This document shows, in pieces, positions 15,835 through 24,978 of a stretch of 34,715 nucleotides of DNA. Every line of letters begins with the position of its first letter. Position 1 is the first letter of the stretch. The position numbers and the translations under genes were made by a program. Under the pieces are notes generated by a model. The model was not told the DNA's origin. It made no database searches and saw only the letters and a list, made by a program, of their open reading frames with translations. Source of the stretch: Saprospiraceae bacterium (GTDB taxonomy: Bacteria > Bacteroidota > Bacteroidia > Chitinophagales > Saprospiraceae); NCBI GenBank assembly GCA_020436835.1, contig JAGQWZ010000260.1, positions 1 through 34,715 of the forward strand, read 5' to 3'.

Positions 15835-16733
15835 TCGGCCTCCTTAATGACTCGTAAGAAAAAACTTTCCAGATCCTCCTCCCAGGGATAGAGTTTATTC
15901 AACTCAATATTTCCTCGGATAATCTTGTCGGCAATTTGCGCACGGTTTACGATAGCGCCTTCATTCAGTAATTCGATTTCTCCCTTTGGATTCATTTGGA
16001 CAGGGAGACCTTCAGAAGAAAGTAACTGCCTGACCCCTTGATTGTCACTTGTGTCAATAATTAATTTCTTATGCAATGCCAAAGGTAAATCTGTCACACT
16101 TATCTCTCTAATCAGACTTCCCTGATGAATGATCCCTATTTTCCTCGCTACCTTGGCAACTTCTCCCAAAAGATGACTGGAAATAAAAATGGTAACTCCA
16201 CTGGTAGCCAACTCCTGCAGTAATTCTCTAACCTCTACAATTCCTGCAGGATCCAATCCATTTACCGGTTCGTCAAGAATAAGTAGTTCCGGTTGATGCA
16301 TCAATGCCTTCGTAATCCCCAACCGTTGCAAATTACCGAGGGATAGAAATTTCGACCTGACATTTTCATACCGGCCAAGCTTTAGCCGGTCGATCATCCG
16401 GGCAATCACTTTTCTATCACTCAACCGATAATAATGATAATACACCTGCAGATTTTCTCTCACTGTGAGGTCAGGATAAGCATGGGTCGACTCAATCATA
16501 TAACCTACCTTTGTCCACACCCGATTTTTGGGGTATTTATTTTCAAACAAAGAATAGGTGCCCGAGCTGGGATTTATCATGCCTAATAACATACGCATGG
16601 TGGTTGTCTTTCCTGCACCATTTAAACCTAAAAATCCGTAGATTATTCCCTTATCTACTTCCAGTGTCAACCGGTCGACCGCAGTGACCTGGCGATATTT
16701 CTTAGTTAGATCATGCGTAGAGATGATTGACAC
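15831..16733 (-). CDS. ABC transporter ATP-binding protein
   Basis: A 300-residue ATPase partner of the downstream permease. Walker A is GLNGAGKT (residues 36-43), the Q-loop region is YMIESTHAYPDLTVRENL, the signature is LSLGNLQ (130-136) rather than LSGGQ, and Walker B is LLILDEP followed by VNGLDPAG. HLLGEV contains the switch His. The LSLGxxQ signature and the C-terminal extension of about 80 residues are usual in the BcrA/CcmA-like exporter branch. The start is a GTG; no nearby ATG begins the domain at the right place. There is no identifiable promoter in the 344-base gap upstream. Confidence 0.92.
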   Translation of the reverse strand: MSIISTHDLTKKYRQVTAVDRLTLEVDKGIIYGFLGLNGAGKTTTMRMLLGMINPSSGTYSLFENKYPKNRVWTKVGYMIESTHAYPDLTVRENLQVYYHYYRLSDRKVIARMIDRLKLGRYENVRSKFLSLGNLQRLGITKALMHQPELLILDEPVNGLDPAGIVEVRELLQELATSGVTIFISSHLLGEVAKVARKIGIIHQGSLIREISVTDLPLALHKKLIIDTSDNQGVRQLLSSEGLPVQMNPKGEIELLNEGAIVNRAQIADKIIRGNIELNKLYPWEEDLESFFLRVIKEAE

Positions 16734-17077
16734 CTTAGTGGGATTTTAGTTAACCTTGCACGAAAACTCATATCATCACAAATTCTGGGGATCAATTTAG
16801 AGAATAATTTTAATTATAAGTGTCCAGGGAATATATATTCCTTTTTAGCTGATCGGCAATGGTGACATAACCGAGGCGATGATTGAAATAGCCACGCTCG
16901 CGCTGATTACTTCATTTGAAATTTGTTCTTTTTGACGATAACCGTTCTCTTCATCTCGGACTGTTGATCAGCAGTCAATTACCACCGGCATCAGCCTAAT
17001 CACAAAATCTTCAAAGCTGATGTCCTTCTAAATCTGCCAAATCCTGCCTCTATTACAAATTATTTCGCCGGCAGATT
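16734..17077. other. Gene-free gap with a dyad and possible relic coding
   Basis: A 344-base stretch between the ABC ATPase start and the methyltransferase end. It contains a near-perfect 18-base dyad, GACTGTTGATCAGCAGTC at 16959-16976. On the minus strand there are short open frames of about 30-40 codons without proper starts. Nothing here can be called a gene. Confidence 0.5.
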
Positions 17078-17692
17078 TCATACCTTTTTTCTACCGACAA
17101 ATCTGACCACAGAGCTCTTCCCCACATGAAAATCACCTTCATTCAGCTGGACTTCCTGTTCATAAAGCTGCATTATTTCAAATTCAGGAAAAATAATTTC
17201 AATTTCCGTTTCAGAGTACAACAAATCCATGTCTTTGGGACCTCCGGCTTTCGGATTTTTACTACTGTACAATAATTGGTTTTTACTGAAACCCTCCAAA
17301 ATCACCATGCCTCCAGGTCGGAGAAACCGGGACAATTTTTTGAAATGGGCTATTTTGACTTTGCTGGAGAAATGCGCAAATATTAAAGCGATCAAATCAA
17401 ATTTTCCGTCCTCAAACTCCACTTCCTCCAAAGAGGATATTTGATAATGTATCGTTACTTCATTGGACTGAGCTAATCTCTCGGCTTTCAACCGGCCTTC
17501 CCGGCTTATGTCGAAAGCATGTACTTCCCATCCCTTCGATGCAGCAAAGACAGCATTTCGACCCTCTCCTTCGGCTGGCATCAATAGTACACCTGGTTGC
17601 AACTGCTGCACTTGCTCCGCGAAAAAATGATTTGGAGATTTACCGTATACATACTCACTGCGACTGTATCGCTGATCCCAAAATTCACTCAT
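17078..17692 (-). CDS. Class I SAM-dependent methyltransferase (TehB-like)
   Basis: A 204-residue soluble methyltransferase. The N-terminus EFWDQRYSRSEYVYGKSPNHFF is typical of a TehB/thiopurine-like group. Motif I is LLMPAEGEGRNAVFAASKG, with the common Cys/Gly-rich loop replaced by AEGEGRN, and the next strand ends VHAFDIS. FDLIALIFAHF and RPGGMVILEGF complete the fold. Related proteins are annotated as tellurite- or thiol-methylating enzymes, but the substrate here cannot be read from sequence. It starts at an ATG behind a very AT-rich segment. Neighbours on the same strand are separated by gaps of 59 and 344 bases, so operon membership is doubtful. Confidence 0.87.
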   Translation of the reverse strand: MSEFWDQRYSRSEYVYGKSPNHFFAEQVQQLQPGVLLMPAEGEGRNAVFAASKGWEVHAFDISREGRLKAERLAQSNEVTIHYQISSLEEVEFEDGKFDLIALIFAHFSSKVKIAHFKKLSRFLRPGGMVILEGFSKNQLLYSSKNPKAGGPKDMDLLYSETEIEIIFPEFEIMQLYEQEVQLNEGDFHVGKSSVVRFVGRKKV

Positions 17693-17751
17693 TCAATATC
17701 AATTATTATAAATTATATAAATTTTCGAAAAAACAATAGACACGGAAAGCG

Positions 17752-18138
17752 CTAATTTAATACATCCAATCTCCAGGGTGGGTTTTTTCGATTGGATCCG
17801 GCATTGAATAATACAATTTGATGATTGTCAGGATCTCGTAATCGTGCTTCCTTCCATAGCCAGGATTGATCTTTTGGGAGCTGTTCAAAGACGACCCCCT
17901 TTTCAAGCAACTCCGAAACCTGTTGATCGAGATTTTCACATTCGAAGTAAATGACCACTCCCGGTCCGTTGGACAGATAATCTACCTGATGAATAGAAAA
18001 AGTAGCATCGCCTTCCGGACATTCAAACCGGGCATACTTGGGAAGTGTTTTGACGATCAGGTTAAGTCCCAACTGTTGATAAAATTGGATTGCCTTTTCC
18101 ACATCCAGAGATGGAACAGTGATTTGATTCAAGTTCAT
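17752..18138 (-). CDS. VOC (glyoxalase/bleomycin-resistance fold) family protein
   Basis: A 128-residue single vicinal-oxygen-chelate domain made of two beta-alpha-beta-beta-beta modules: NQITVPSLDVEKAIQFYQQLGL at the start, VVIYFECENLDQQVSELLEKGV in the middle, and EARLRDPDNHQIVLF near the end. The usual first metal ligand (His in the NHxxL-type start) is Gln5 here, while Glu in EARLRDP is kept, so metal binding may be altered or lost. Members include glyoxalases, dioxygenases and drug-binding proteins; I cannot choose between them. A dimer is expected. It stands alone. Confidence 0.87.
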   Translation of the reverse strand: MNLNQITVPSLDVEKAIQFYQQLGLNLIVKTLPKYARFECPEGDATFSIHQVDYLSNGPGVVIYFECENLDQQVSELLEKGVVFEQLPKDQSWLWKEARLRDPDNHQIVLFNAGSNRKNPPWRLDVLN

Positions 18139-18332
18139 TGACCCTTGATATTTTCAAGTGAAGTACTCATAAAATGTTCTACATGGCAGAATGGCAGAGA
18201 GGAGTAGTGTCTCCGATTCTCTGATCTATGTGGCTAATTTAAATGAAATAGATCGGATAGGTAGAGTATATCCCTAAAAAAGAAGAGATGCCCCGTTCGA
18301 GAGAAGATCCGGAATCTTCGGTAACATAGTGT

Positions 18333-18596
18333 TCAACTACCATTCCATCGCTTTAAGGTAGGTAGAATCTGACAGGCTATTTTACGAGCCTCCTCCGGAT
18401 CCATATGCACGGAACTGGCAATCCTTACATTTTTTTCGATTTTTTCTTCCAGAGTAATTCCTTCATCAGGAAATTGGCCATTTACGAAACAGTAACTGCA
18501 GTAAATATCGCTCAGGCTACCGTCCGCTTTGGTTCCACCGCCTTTGGGGTCCTTTTCAAGTGACATCCCACAACTTTGACAAATATTGTCTTTCAT
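18333..18596 (-). CDS. Putative zinc-ribbon domain protein
   Basis: An 87-residue protein with a four-cysteine zinc site: C6-x2-C9 (ICQSCGM) and C33-x2-C36 (IYCSYCF). Between them lies GGGTKADGSLSD, the characteristic loop of the putative zinc-ribbon family in which an N-terminal metal knuckle is followed by a helical tail (TLEEKIEKNV... ARKIACQILPTLKRW). The family is common in bacteria and uncharacterised. The ATG is supported by an exact TAnnTTTG box upstream on the minus strand. Confidence 0.85.
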   Translation of the reverse strand: MKDNICQSCGMSLEKDPKGGGTKADGSLSDIYCSYCFVNGQFPDEGITLEEKIEKNVRIASSVHMDPEEARKIACQILPTLKRWNGS

Positions 18597-18618
18597 TTCC
18601 GAGCAATTTAGAATGCTG

Positions 18619-18626
18619 CAAATTTA
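18619..18626 (-). promoter_or_regulatory. -7 promoter box of the zinc-ribbon gene
   Basis: Minus-strand TAAATTTG matches TAnnTTTG and lies 22 bases before the ATG at 18596. No -33 element is recognisable. Confidence 0.45.
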
Positions 18627-18712
18627 GACCAAAAAATACCTGATTCTAAATGAGATACCTTGGGGGGCCCAGTTGATTTCCGTCACTGTCTGCCAGGAAT
18701 ACTTGCGGGAGG

Positions 18713-19537
18713 TCAGAATATTCGCCAATCTGGAATTTGATCAAAAATCGAACGATTAATCACCTCTGCGATTAAGGGCGTATAAGAACTATATGTTTGA
18801 GGCAATTCAAGCTTTTCCTTATCTAAATCTTGCTGAAAAAGAATGGCATAAATAGTTGCTGCCGAAACCCAGGATCCTAATATGTTTGGATGAATATCAT
18901 CGTCATCATGCAGATTAATATCCGATGCTTTCTTAAAAAGAATTTTCCACATCACTCCAGCCGGAGCGATTTCACTGACTACCACACTTGCGGCCTTCAG
19001 ATAATTGGTACGTATTCTGTCTAACATCCCAGCGAAAGAACATACACTTTCATCTTCACCACAGGGAGAGATACCATGACTATATGCATGGGTCATATAC
19101 CAAATGATCCGGGTATCCGGGTGATTACTCTTTATTTTCTGTGCCAATCCATATGCAGGCTGGATCATCGATTTTTCGATTTCCGATGGAATGAGAGAGG
19201 ATATCGTTGCATTTTCCTGTATAACAACGGCGTCCCATAATTCCGATTCAAAAACCATCTCCATGGCCGGTGAGGCAAGGTGATCGGCAAGGGTGTACCC
19301 ACCCGGTGCTACTACCTTAATAAAAATACTGTCCGGGTATCCATGTGCCCTGGCAATTTTCACAACCAAAGAAGGTAAGTCATTGTAAAAGGTATGGCTA
19401 TTCCCCAAAAACAAGACCTTCAAAATACCATCATCGAGGTTCTTTTCCATCGCCATTGCCGGACCATCCTCCTCTGTACAATTAAAAAAAATCAGGCACA
19501 GGGCGGTTAAAAAAGCGCCTGAAAAAGAAAATTTCAT
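18713..19537 (-). CDS. SGNH-hydrolase-like lipoprotein
   Basis: A 274-residue exported protein. The N-terminus is a lipoprotein signal with the lipobox ending at Cys20 (LIFFNC), so it should be anchored in the outer or inner membrane. The block LFLGNSHTF near residue 47 supplies the nucleophile Ser of a GDSL/SGNH-type fold, VVIQENA would correspond to the Asn block, and DDDDIHPN near residue 213 the Asp-x-x-His pair. Such enzymes deacetylate or de-esterify glycans or lipids. No polysaccharide locus is adjacent, so the substrate is unknown. An 80-base gap separates it from the Nudix gene, which lies upstream on the same strand. Confidence 0.8.
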   Translation of the reverse strand: MKFSFSGAFLTALCLIFFNCTEEDGPAMAMEKNLDDGILKVLFLGNSHTFYNDLPSLVVKIARAHGYPDSIFIKVVAPGGYTLADHLASPAMEMVFESELWDAVVIQENATISSLIPSEIEKSMIQPAYGLAQKIKSNHPDTRIIWYMTHAYSHGISPCGEDESVCSFAGMLDRIRTNYLKAASVVVSEIAPAGVMWKILFKKASDINLHDDDDIHPNILGSWVSAATIYAILFQQDLDKEKLELPQTYSSYTPLIAEVINRSIFDQIPDWRIF

Positions 19538-19617
19538 AATTACCTCTTTTTAAGAAAACGGTCCAGAAGCCAAAAATGATGGCCATTGAAAGCAGGCAAA
19601 TAAATTTTCGATCAGCT

Positions 19618-20097
19618 TTATTTCACTAGTATCTTCCCTGAGCTCCGGTAGTACCTGAGCGAGTCGAATATTGAGCGTTCATTATCCGGCAGGGGCAGCA
19701 TATCCGGTTGATCGATAAAGAGCACCTGTCGAATCTCGGCATCACCCGAACTTCTCAAAACTCCTTCCCACTGATTAGCATAGAATTCAATGGTAAAGTA
19801 CTGTATTCGATCTCCATTCGGGTAATCCACCGATTCCAGCTCAGGATCCGAACTGATGCCGATGACCTCGACCTTTTTGAGCAGTAACCCGGTTTCTTCC
19901 TTCACTTCCCTTATGATACATTGCTCTATAGTCTCATTCTCTTCCAGGGCACCCGCGGGTAATCCATATTTTCCATTATCTCTCCTGCGAATGATCAGTA
20001 TCTCATTCTGGTTATTCTCAATAATGATCCGGGCTGCCGGGTGGATGAACTTATCCCTTCCAATCTTAGTCCTGATTTTTTGAATATAATTCTTCAT
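19618..20097 (-). CDS. Nudix hydrolase
   Basis: A 159-residue enzyme with a complete Nudix box, running from Gly49 to Leu71: G-x5-E (GALEENE), seven residues, then REVKEETGL. The box carries the magnesium-binding Glu residues needed to cleave nucleoside diphosphates linked to another group. The preceding ILIIRRRDNGKYGLPAG is the usual strand and loop. The C-terminal half gives no clear substrate hint; ADP-ribose/NAD-like and NTP-sanitising members look similar. Start ATG is unambiguous. It is divergent from the giant T9SS protein gene across a 202-base AT-rich spacer. Confidence 0.92.
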   Translation of the reverse strand: MKNYIQKIRTKIGRDKFIHPAARIIIENNQNEILIIRRRDNGKYGLPAGALEENETIEQCIIREVKEETGLLLKKVEVIGISSDPELESVDYPNGDRIQYFTIEFYANQWEGVLRSSGDAEIRQVLFIDQPDMLPLPDNERSIFDSLRYYRSSGKILVK

Positions 20098-20169
20098 AGA
20101 ATTTGATCCCGGAAATATTTATGAAATGACGATGGCAAATTTTTCAAATAAATTCAAATTCCAAAATTC

Positions 20170-20182
20170 GGAAAATTTTTCC
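20170..20182. repeat. AT-rich palindrome in the divergent spacer
   Basis: GGAAAA-T-TTTTCC is a perfect 13-base symmetric site between the Nudix gene and the T9SS protein gene. The surrounding 200 bases are A/T-tract rich, and a second small inverted repeat, CCAAT-N6-ATTGG (20280-20295), sits just before the ATG at 20300. No consensus -7 box is present on the plus strand. Confidence 0.35.
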
Positions 20183-20299
20183 AAAAACCGGAACAACATG
20201 ACATAAATCAAACATGTATAATTAATTACTGAACAAATATTTAGCATAAAAAAAACAGCTGGCATCATTTTATAGCATACCAATCAAAAAATTGGAAAT

Positions 20300-23200
20300 A
20301 TGCGTAAATTATACTTACTAGCGATTCTTTTCATTTCATGGTTCAAGATGTTTGGAGTGGGAGCCCCCTCCACCTATTTTAATATATATTGCCCCCCAAA
20401 TAATGATGCAATCAAAAGAAATGTGGCGTTGATCGTTACCGCCATATACGACAGTACCTCCTTTGAGATCCTGGATGATAATAGTGACGGTGATGATGAT
20501 GACAGTGTCTCCGGCATGCTTATGGCAGGTCAGTCTTATATTCTCTATATCAAGGATAATGGCATTAATGATGATGCCCAATACGCCTCTGGTGGAATAT
20601 TAAAGCAAGATGGAGATTATTTCACTATTACCAGTAATAAGATCGTCTATGCTTCTATGTCTACTGACAGTGACTGGCAGCACGATTTTGTGCCGGCTAC
20701 CAACAAGACTTCCCTGGGGCAAAAGTTTATTATTTATGCTCCGAAAATATCCAGTTCAAACCGGGACCTTAATGTGTTTGCATTTGTCGCAAATACAACA
20801 ATTACCATTTCCAAAATTTCTTCTCAACCCAAAATGGAATCCGGATATACGCAGGTCGACTCAAAAAACAAAGTAATCATCAAACAGCGGACGCTTAATC
20901 CGGGAGAGGATATCATCCATTTTTTTGATGATGGAAGAGATGTCATGGAAAGTGGTGAGACCTATATGATAGAGTCAAATAAACCGGTAAGTGTACAATA
21001 TGGAGCACTTTGGTCCAATGCCCGAGATGGGGGTGCCTATGTACCTTCTTCCAACGGTAGCTCATCGGGAAGCGTCTTCTACTTTGCCGTTCCCTATCAA
21101 AGCCCAGGTGAACAGGAGATCAGATATGTATCCTGGGATGACAACAATAGGGTTACTCTGGAAAGATACGAGAAGGGTCAATGGATTGGTATGAGGAGTG
21201 AATCAATTAACCGGCTTGAATATAGCGATTGGATTGGGAAGAAAAATGGCAATGCCACGTACCCTACTGTGTTTCGTATTCAGTGTACGGAGGGTAAGAA
21301 AGTATCTGTATTTGAGTGCAACTGGATGGAAACCGGAAGTCCGGGTACTTCGGATATGGCATCGATGGTTTCCTCTGAAGATGGCACGGTCTACGGTAAT
21401 GAATTTCTTGCCTACCTGTTGCCACCCGGAAATCAAAATAATGTCAGGGATCCCTTCACAGGTAAATACTTTGGAGGACAATATTCCCACCTTTATCTCT
21501 ACGCAGGAAATAAAAAAACCACCGTCACCATTAAGGATGCAAACACCAATGGAAGTGTTATCAACCGGAGTTACACGATTGAAAAAAACCGCTATGCCGA
21601 TGCCTATTTCAGTTTGGATGAATGGAAAAGTATTTACAATGGAACAGGAAATCCTGATAGTGGACCTGAGCGTCCTTATGTTTTAATTGAATCTGATTTT
21701 CCAATCGCTTTGATGAATGCCAATACAAATGACAATTGGATGATGTATTTCGGATCTTCTTTGGAGAATTCTTTCTCTATTAATACTTCCTCCGAACAGT
21801 CTATCGCTATACCCGGTGATACAGTCATCGTAGTAACCACCATTCAAAACGGGTCGACATCGCTCGAAAATCCCGACATCGAAATGGAGGTCAGTTCCGG
21901 AGCCATTCCTGTCAACTCCGTGGTGAAGAAGGGTGGTCAAACTTGGGAAGGCGATATTATCGTCACAGAAACAAGCTCCCTGATTGAATATGATTATTCC
22001 GGAACGGTCAATCCCCATGACACATTTTCGATCACTACCAAAGCAGTGGTGACCTCCACTTTTACGGACGGACAGCCTATTCCGGACAATACGGTAATCA
22101 GTTTTGATGCCCAGGTAACGGACAATGTAAATGGAATTATCGAGCAGGCCTCCACCTCTCTGGGCATCCAGAATAATAGTAGCAACACATCCAGGCTACT
22201 TTTTACCGAATGTGATTTGGGTGACATTTCGAATGACCTGACAGATAGTTGGAACCCAGCCTGGATTGACTTTGATAATGATGGATGGGAAGATCTTTTT
22301 ATTGCTGATAAAAGCGAAGATGCACCAAACCGGCTTTACCGTAATAATGGAGACCATACCTTCACCCGGATTATTAATGGAATCTGGCTGACAGAAAAAG
22401 AAAAAACCGTGGCAGGCATTTGGGGAGATCTGGATAATGACGGTTATCCGGAAGTTATGATCATTAATGCTACCGGAAATAAAAGCAGATTATTTAAAAA
22501 TGATGGGGGTAACTTCAAAGAAATTGATAATTCAGGCATCGAAAAAGGGGTACAATACTTCCATGGCGGATCGTTTTTTGACTTTGATAATGACGGTTTC
22601 CTTGATCTACTACTGACCAATTTTTTTGAAACCCGTTTCCATCAACTCTATAAGAACAACGGTGATCTCACCTTTACCAAGGTCACCAATACGCCAATCA
22701 CAAAAATTAGCAACCGGTCCACTGCTCCTGCTCTTGCCGACTACAATAATGATGGTCTGGTTGATATTTTTATTTCCAACGGAAAAAACGAAAAAAATGT
22801 CCTTTTTAAAAATATTGGAAATGGCAATTTTCAACAGATACTAACAGGTGATATCGTCAATGATCAAAATAATACAGTTGGTGCCTGTTGGGGTGATTAT
22901 AATAATGACGGATGGATGGATCTTATGGTCCTAAATGCATCCGGACAAGATAATTTATTCTACAAAAATGACGGAATGGGGGGCTTTACGAAAATGACTA
23001 AAATGGTAATCACCCAAGAAGGTGGCGATAGTCATGGAGGAGTATGGGTGGATCAGGATAATGATGGTGACCTCGATCTTTATGTCACAAATGACGTGTC
23101 GGCAAAATTCCACTATCTAAACGATGGAAAAGAAAATTTTGCCCGAAAATATGATGAACTTATAGTGGGTAATTTCGGATACACTATGGGCGTAGCTGCT

Positions 23201-24907
23201 GCCGATTATGACAAAGATGGAGACGTAGATTTATTTATCGCAACGCATTCTCACCAGAAAAACCGGCTTTATTGTAACACCACCTCGGAAAATCATTTCG
23301 TAAGCATCAAGCTAAATGGCACCGTAAGCAACAAGTCTGCAATTGGTGCAACGATACGGCTGAAAGCAGGTAATCAATGGCAAACCAGGCAAGTGTTACC
23401 GGTGCAGGGCTTGGGCAGTCAATCCAGCCTGAGACAACATTTCGGTCTTGGTACTTCAACCGTCATTGACAGCATCATTATCAGATGGCCATCGGGATAT
23501 CTGCAAAAACTTTCAACTATAAAAGCTGATCAATTTATGACGATCACCGAGGAGCCGGGCAATCAGGTTATAGCCCTTGTATTTGAAGATAAAAATGGAA
23601 ATTGCATGCGGGATGAAGAAGAAGCAACACTGGAGAATATTGCTTTAAGCGTGAACCCTTCCGGCTTGAATCTCGCTTCGGGTGCAGGAGGATTGATCAG
23701 TACCAGTCTGGCCAGAGGTCAATACACGATCAGTCTGGATGAAGATAAATACTGGTCATCTTTATGTGAAGAATCGATCGACATTAATACCGACAATGGT
23801 GAATACAAATTGGAAATTCCCGTGTTTGCCGCTCAATCAGGAGTGGACCTTTCGGTATCTACCGGCATCACCGCATGGAGGAGAGGATTTTCTAACTCCA
23901 CCATTCTGACGTTCAGAAATAATGGGACAAATGATGCCCATGAGGTGGTAGTCAAAGTAAAATATCCGGAAGATATTGGGCTTGTAAATGCCGATTTACC
24001 ATGGGATTTACAGGAACAAACTGAGTATACCTGGTATATCAAAACGCTTAGAGCCGGAACGTCCCGCTCCATTGCGCTTCAGGATTCGGTTTACCTGAGC
24101 ACCAAAATCGGAGAAAGCTATGCCATCGAGTCTTCGATCACCTCCAGTGGGACCGAACTAAAAAAAGATGATAATCAATTCATCGATAAAAACGAGATCG
24201 TGGGTGCCATTGACCCCAACGACATCCTGGTTTCACCGAAAGGCATTGGATCCAACGGATTCATAAATAGAGATCAACAACTGACTTATACCATCAGATT
24301 TCAGAATGTCGGTACTTTCTATGCATCTCGAATTATATTGGAAAACAAGGTGCCGGAAAATTTAGATCTCGGGACTTTCAAAATAGAATCCGTAAGTCAT
24401 GATTACGTGTACTCTATTGGTAAGGACGGAAGTTTGAGAGTGGTCTTTCACGATATCAATTTGCCTGACAGCACCACAAACGAAAAGGGAAGCCATGGCT
24501 TTTTCAAATATTCCATTTTTCCAAAAAATGACATACAGGGTGGAGCTTCGATCGAAAACAGTGTATTAATCTACTTTGATTATGAGGATCCTATGGAAAG
24601 TAATACTGTACTTAACACCATAAAATACAGTAATAATCCAGACTCCTACGAGTTGGTCGTATTTCCCAGTCCAGTGGAAACGGATGTATATTTTAGCATT
24701 GATGAAGCCGTTTTTGATCGAGGAGCATCACCACTCCTGACAATTGTCTCTCTGTTTAACAGTCAGGGAAGAGAAATAATGCGACTGGAAAACCAGGGCG
24801 ACTACTTACTTCATTTTCAAGTAGCAGATCTTCCCTCCGGAACGTACTACCTGAGAGGCATGGATAATCAGGGAGCAATGCACCGGGGAAAATTTGTCAA
24901 GCTATAA
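20300..24907 (+). CDS. Giant T9SS-exported FG-GAP/UnbV surface protein
   Basis: A 1,535-residue secreted multidomain protein. After a signal peptide, residues about 20-490 resemble an IgGFc-binding-type beta-propeller (repeated ITSNKIVYASMS, MIESNKPVSVQYG, VLIESDFPIALMN). Residues 495-630 look like a DUF11/CARDB sandwich. Seven FG-GAP/VCBS repeats with D-x-D/N-x-DG calcium loops start near 656, 711, 760, 814, 867, 918 and 970 (DFDNDG, DLDNDG, DYNNDG, DQDNDG, DYDKDG). An ASPIC/UnbV domain covers about 999-1084, an SdrB-like segment (FEDKNGNCMRDEEEA) follows, then a DUF7619-like conserved repeat (AIDPNDILVSPKG onward, 1310-1445). The tail from about 1450 (VVFPSPVETDVYFSI ... GKFVKL) is a type A T9SS sorting domain. 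A calcium-stabilised adhesin or glycan-binding role is likely; partner unknown. Confidence 0.9.
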   Translation: MRKLYLLAILFISWFKMFGVGAPSTYFNIYCPPNNDAIKRNVALIVTAIYDSTSFEILDDNSDGDDDDSVSGMLMAGQSYILYIKDNGINDDAQYASGGILKQDGDYFTITSNKIVYASMSTDSDWQHDFVPATNKTSLGQKFIIYAPKISSSNRDLNVFAFVANTTITISKISSQPKMESGYTQVDSKNKVIIKQRTLNPGEDIIHFFDDGRDVMESGETYMIESNKPVSVQYGALWSNARDGGAYVPSSNGSSSGSVFYFAVPYQSPGEQEIRYVSWDDNNRVTLERYEKGQWIGMRSESINRLEYSDWIGKKNGNATYPTVFRIQCTEGKKVSVFECNWMETGSPGTSDMASMVSSEDGTVYGNEFLAYLLPPGNQNNVRDPFTGKYFGGQYSHLYLYAGNKKTTVTIKDANTNGSVINRSYTIEKNRYADAYFSLDEWKSIYNGTGNPDSGPERPYVLIESDFPIALMNANTNDNWMMYFGSSLENSFSINTSSEQSIAIPGDTVIVVTTIQNGSTSLENPDIEMEVSSGAIPVNSVVKKGGQTWEGDIIVTETSSLIEYDYSGTVNPHDTFSITTKAVVTSTFTDGQPIPDNTVISFDAQVTDNVNGIIEQASTSLGIQNNSSNTSRLLFTECDLGDISNDLTDSWNPAWIDFDNDGWEDLFIADKSEDAPNRLYRNNGDHTFTRIINGIWLTEKEKTVAGIWGDLDNDGYPEVMIINATGNKSRLFKNDGGNFKEIDNSGIEKGVQYFHGGSFFDFDNDGFLDLLLTNFFETRFHQLYKNNGDLTFTKVTNTPITKISNRSTAPALADYNNDGLVDIFISNGKNEKNVLFKNIGNGNFQQILTGDIVNDQNNTVGACWGDYNNDGWMDLMVLNASGQDNLFYKNDGMGGFTKMTKMVITQEGGDSHGGVWVDQDNDGDLDLYVTNDVSAKFHYLNDGKENFARKYDELIVGNFGYTMGVAAADYDKDGDVDLFIATHSHQKNRLYCNTTSENHFVSIKLNGTVSNKSAIGATIRLKAGNQWQTRQVLPVQGLGSQSSLRQHFGLGTSTVIDSIIIRWPSGYLQKLSTIKADQFMTITEEPGNQVIALVFEDKNGNCMRDEEEATLENIALSVNPSGLNLASGAGGLISTSLARGQYTISLDEDKYWSSLCEESIDINTDNGEYKLEIPVFAAQSGVDLSVSTGITAWRRGFSNSTILTFRNNGTNDAHEVVVKVKYPEDIGLVNADLPWDLQEQTEYTWYIKTLRAGTSRSIALQDSVYLSTKIGESYAIESSITSSGTELKKDDNQFIDKNEIVGAIDPNDILVSPKGIGSNGFINRDQQLTYTIRFQNVGTFYASRIILENKVPENLDLGTFKIESVSHDYVYSIGKDGSLRVVFHDINLPDSTTNEKGSHGFFKYSIFPKNDIQGGASIENSVLIYFDYEDPMESNTVLNTIKYSNNPDSYELVVFPSPVETDVYFSIDEAVFDRGASPLLTIVSLFNSQGREIMRLENQGDYLLHFQVADLPSGTYYLRGMDNQGAMHRGKFVKL

Positions 24908-24942
24908 ATTCTAATTAAAGTATAGGTTTTTGTTCTAATTAT

Positions 24943-24978
24943 AAGAGGAGTAGGTTGAATCCTGCTCCTCTTTTTTTT
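24943..24978 (+). terminator. Rho-independent terminator of the T9SS protein gene
   Basis: AAGAGGAGTAGG (24943-24954) pairs with CCTGCTCCTCTT (24961-24972) over 12 positions including one G-T pair, with a 6-base loop, and eight T residues run from 24971 to 24978. It lies 35 bases after the stop codon. Confidence 0.92.

Noticed and set aside
15049..17692. Antimicrobial peptide or immunity cluster around the ABC exporter
   Set aside because: I looked for a short peptide gene, modifying enzyme or two-component system nearby and found none; the neighbouring methyltransferase is separated by a long gap.
18303..18319. GAAGAT-N5-ATCTTC inverted repeat after the zinc-ribbon gene
   Set aside because: Only 6 bp with no adjacent T-run, so a terminator call is not supported.
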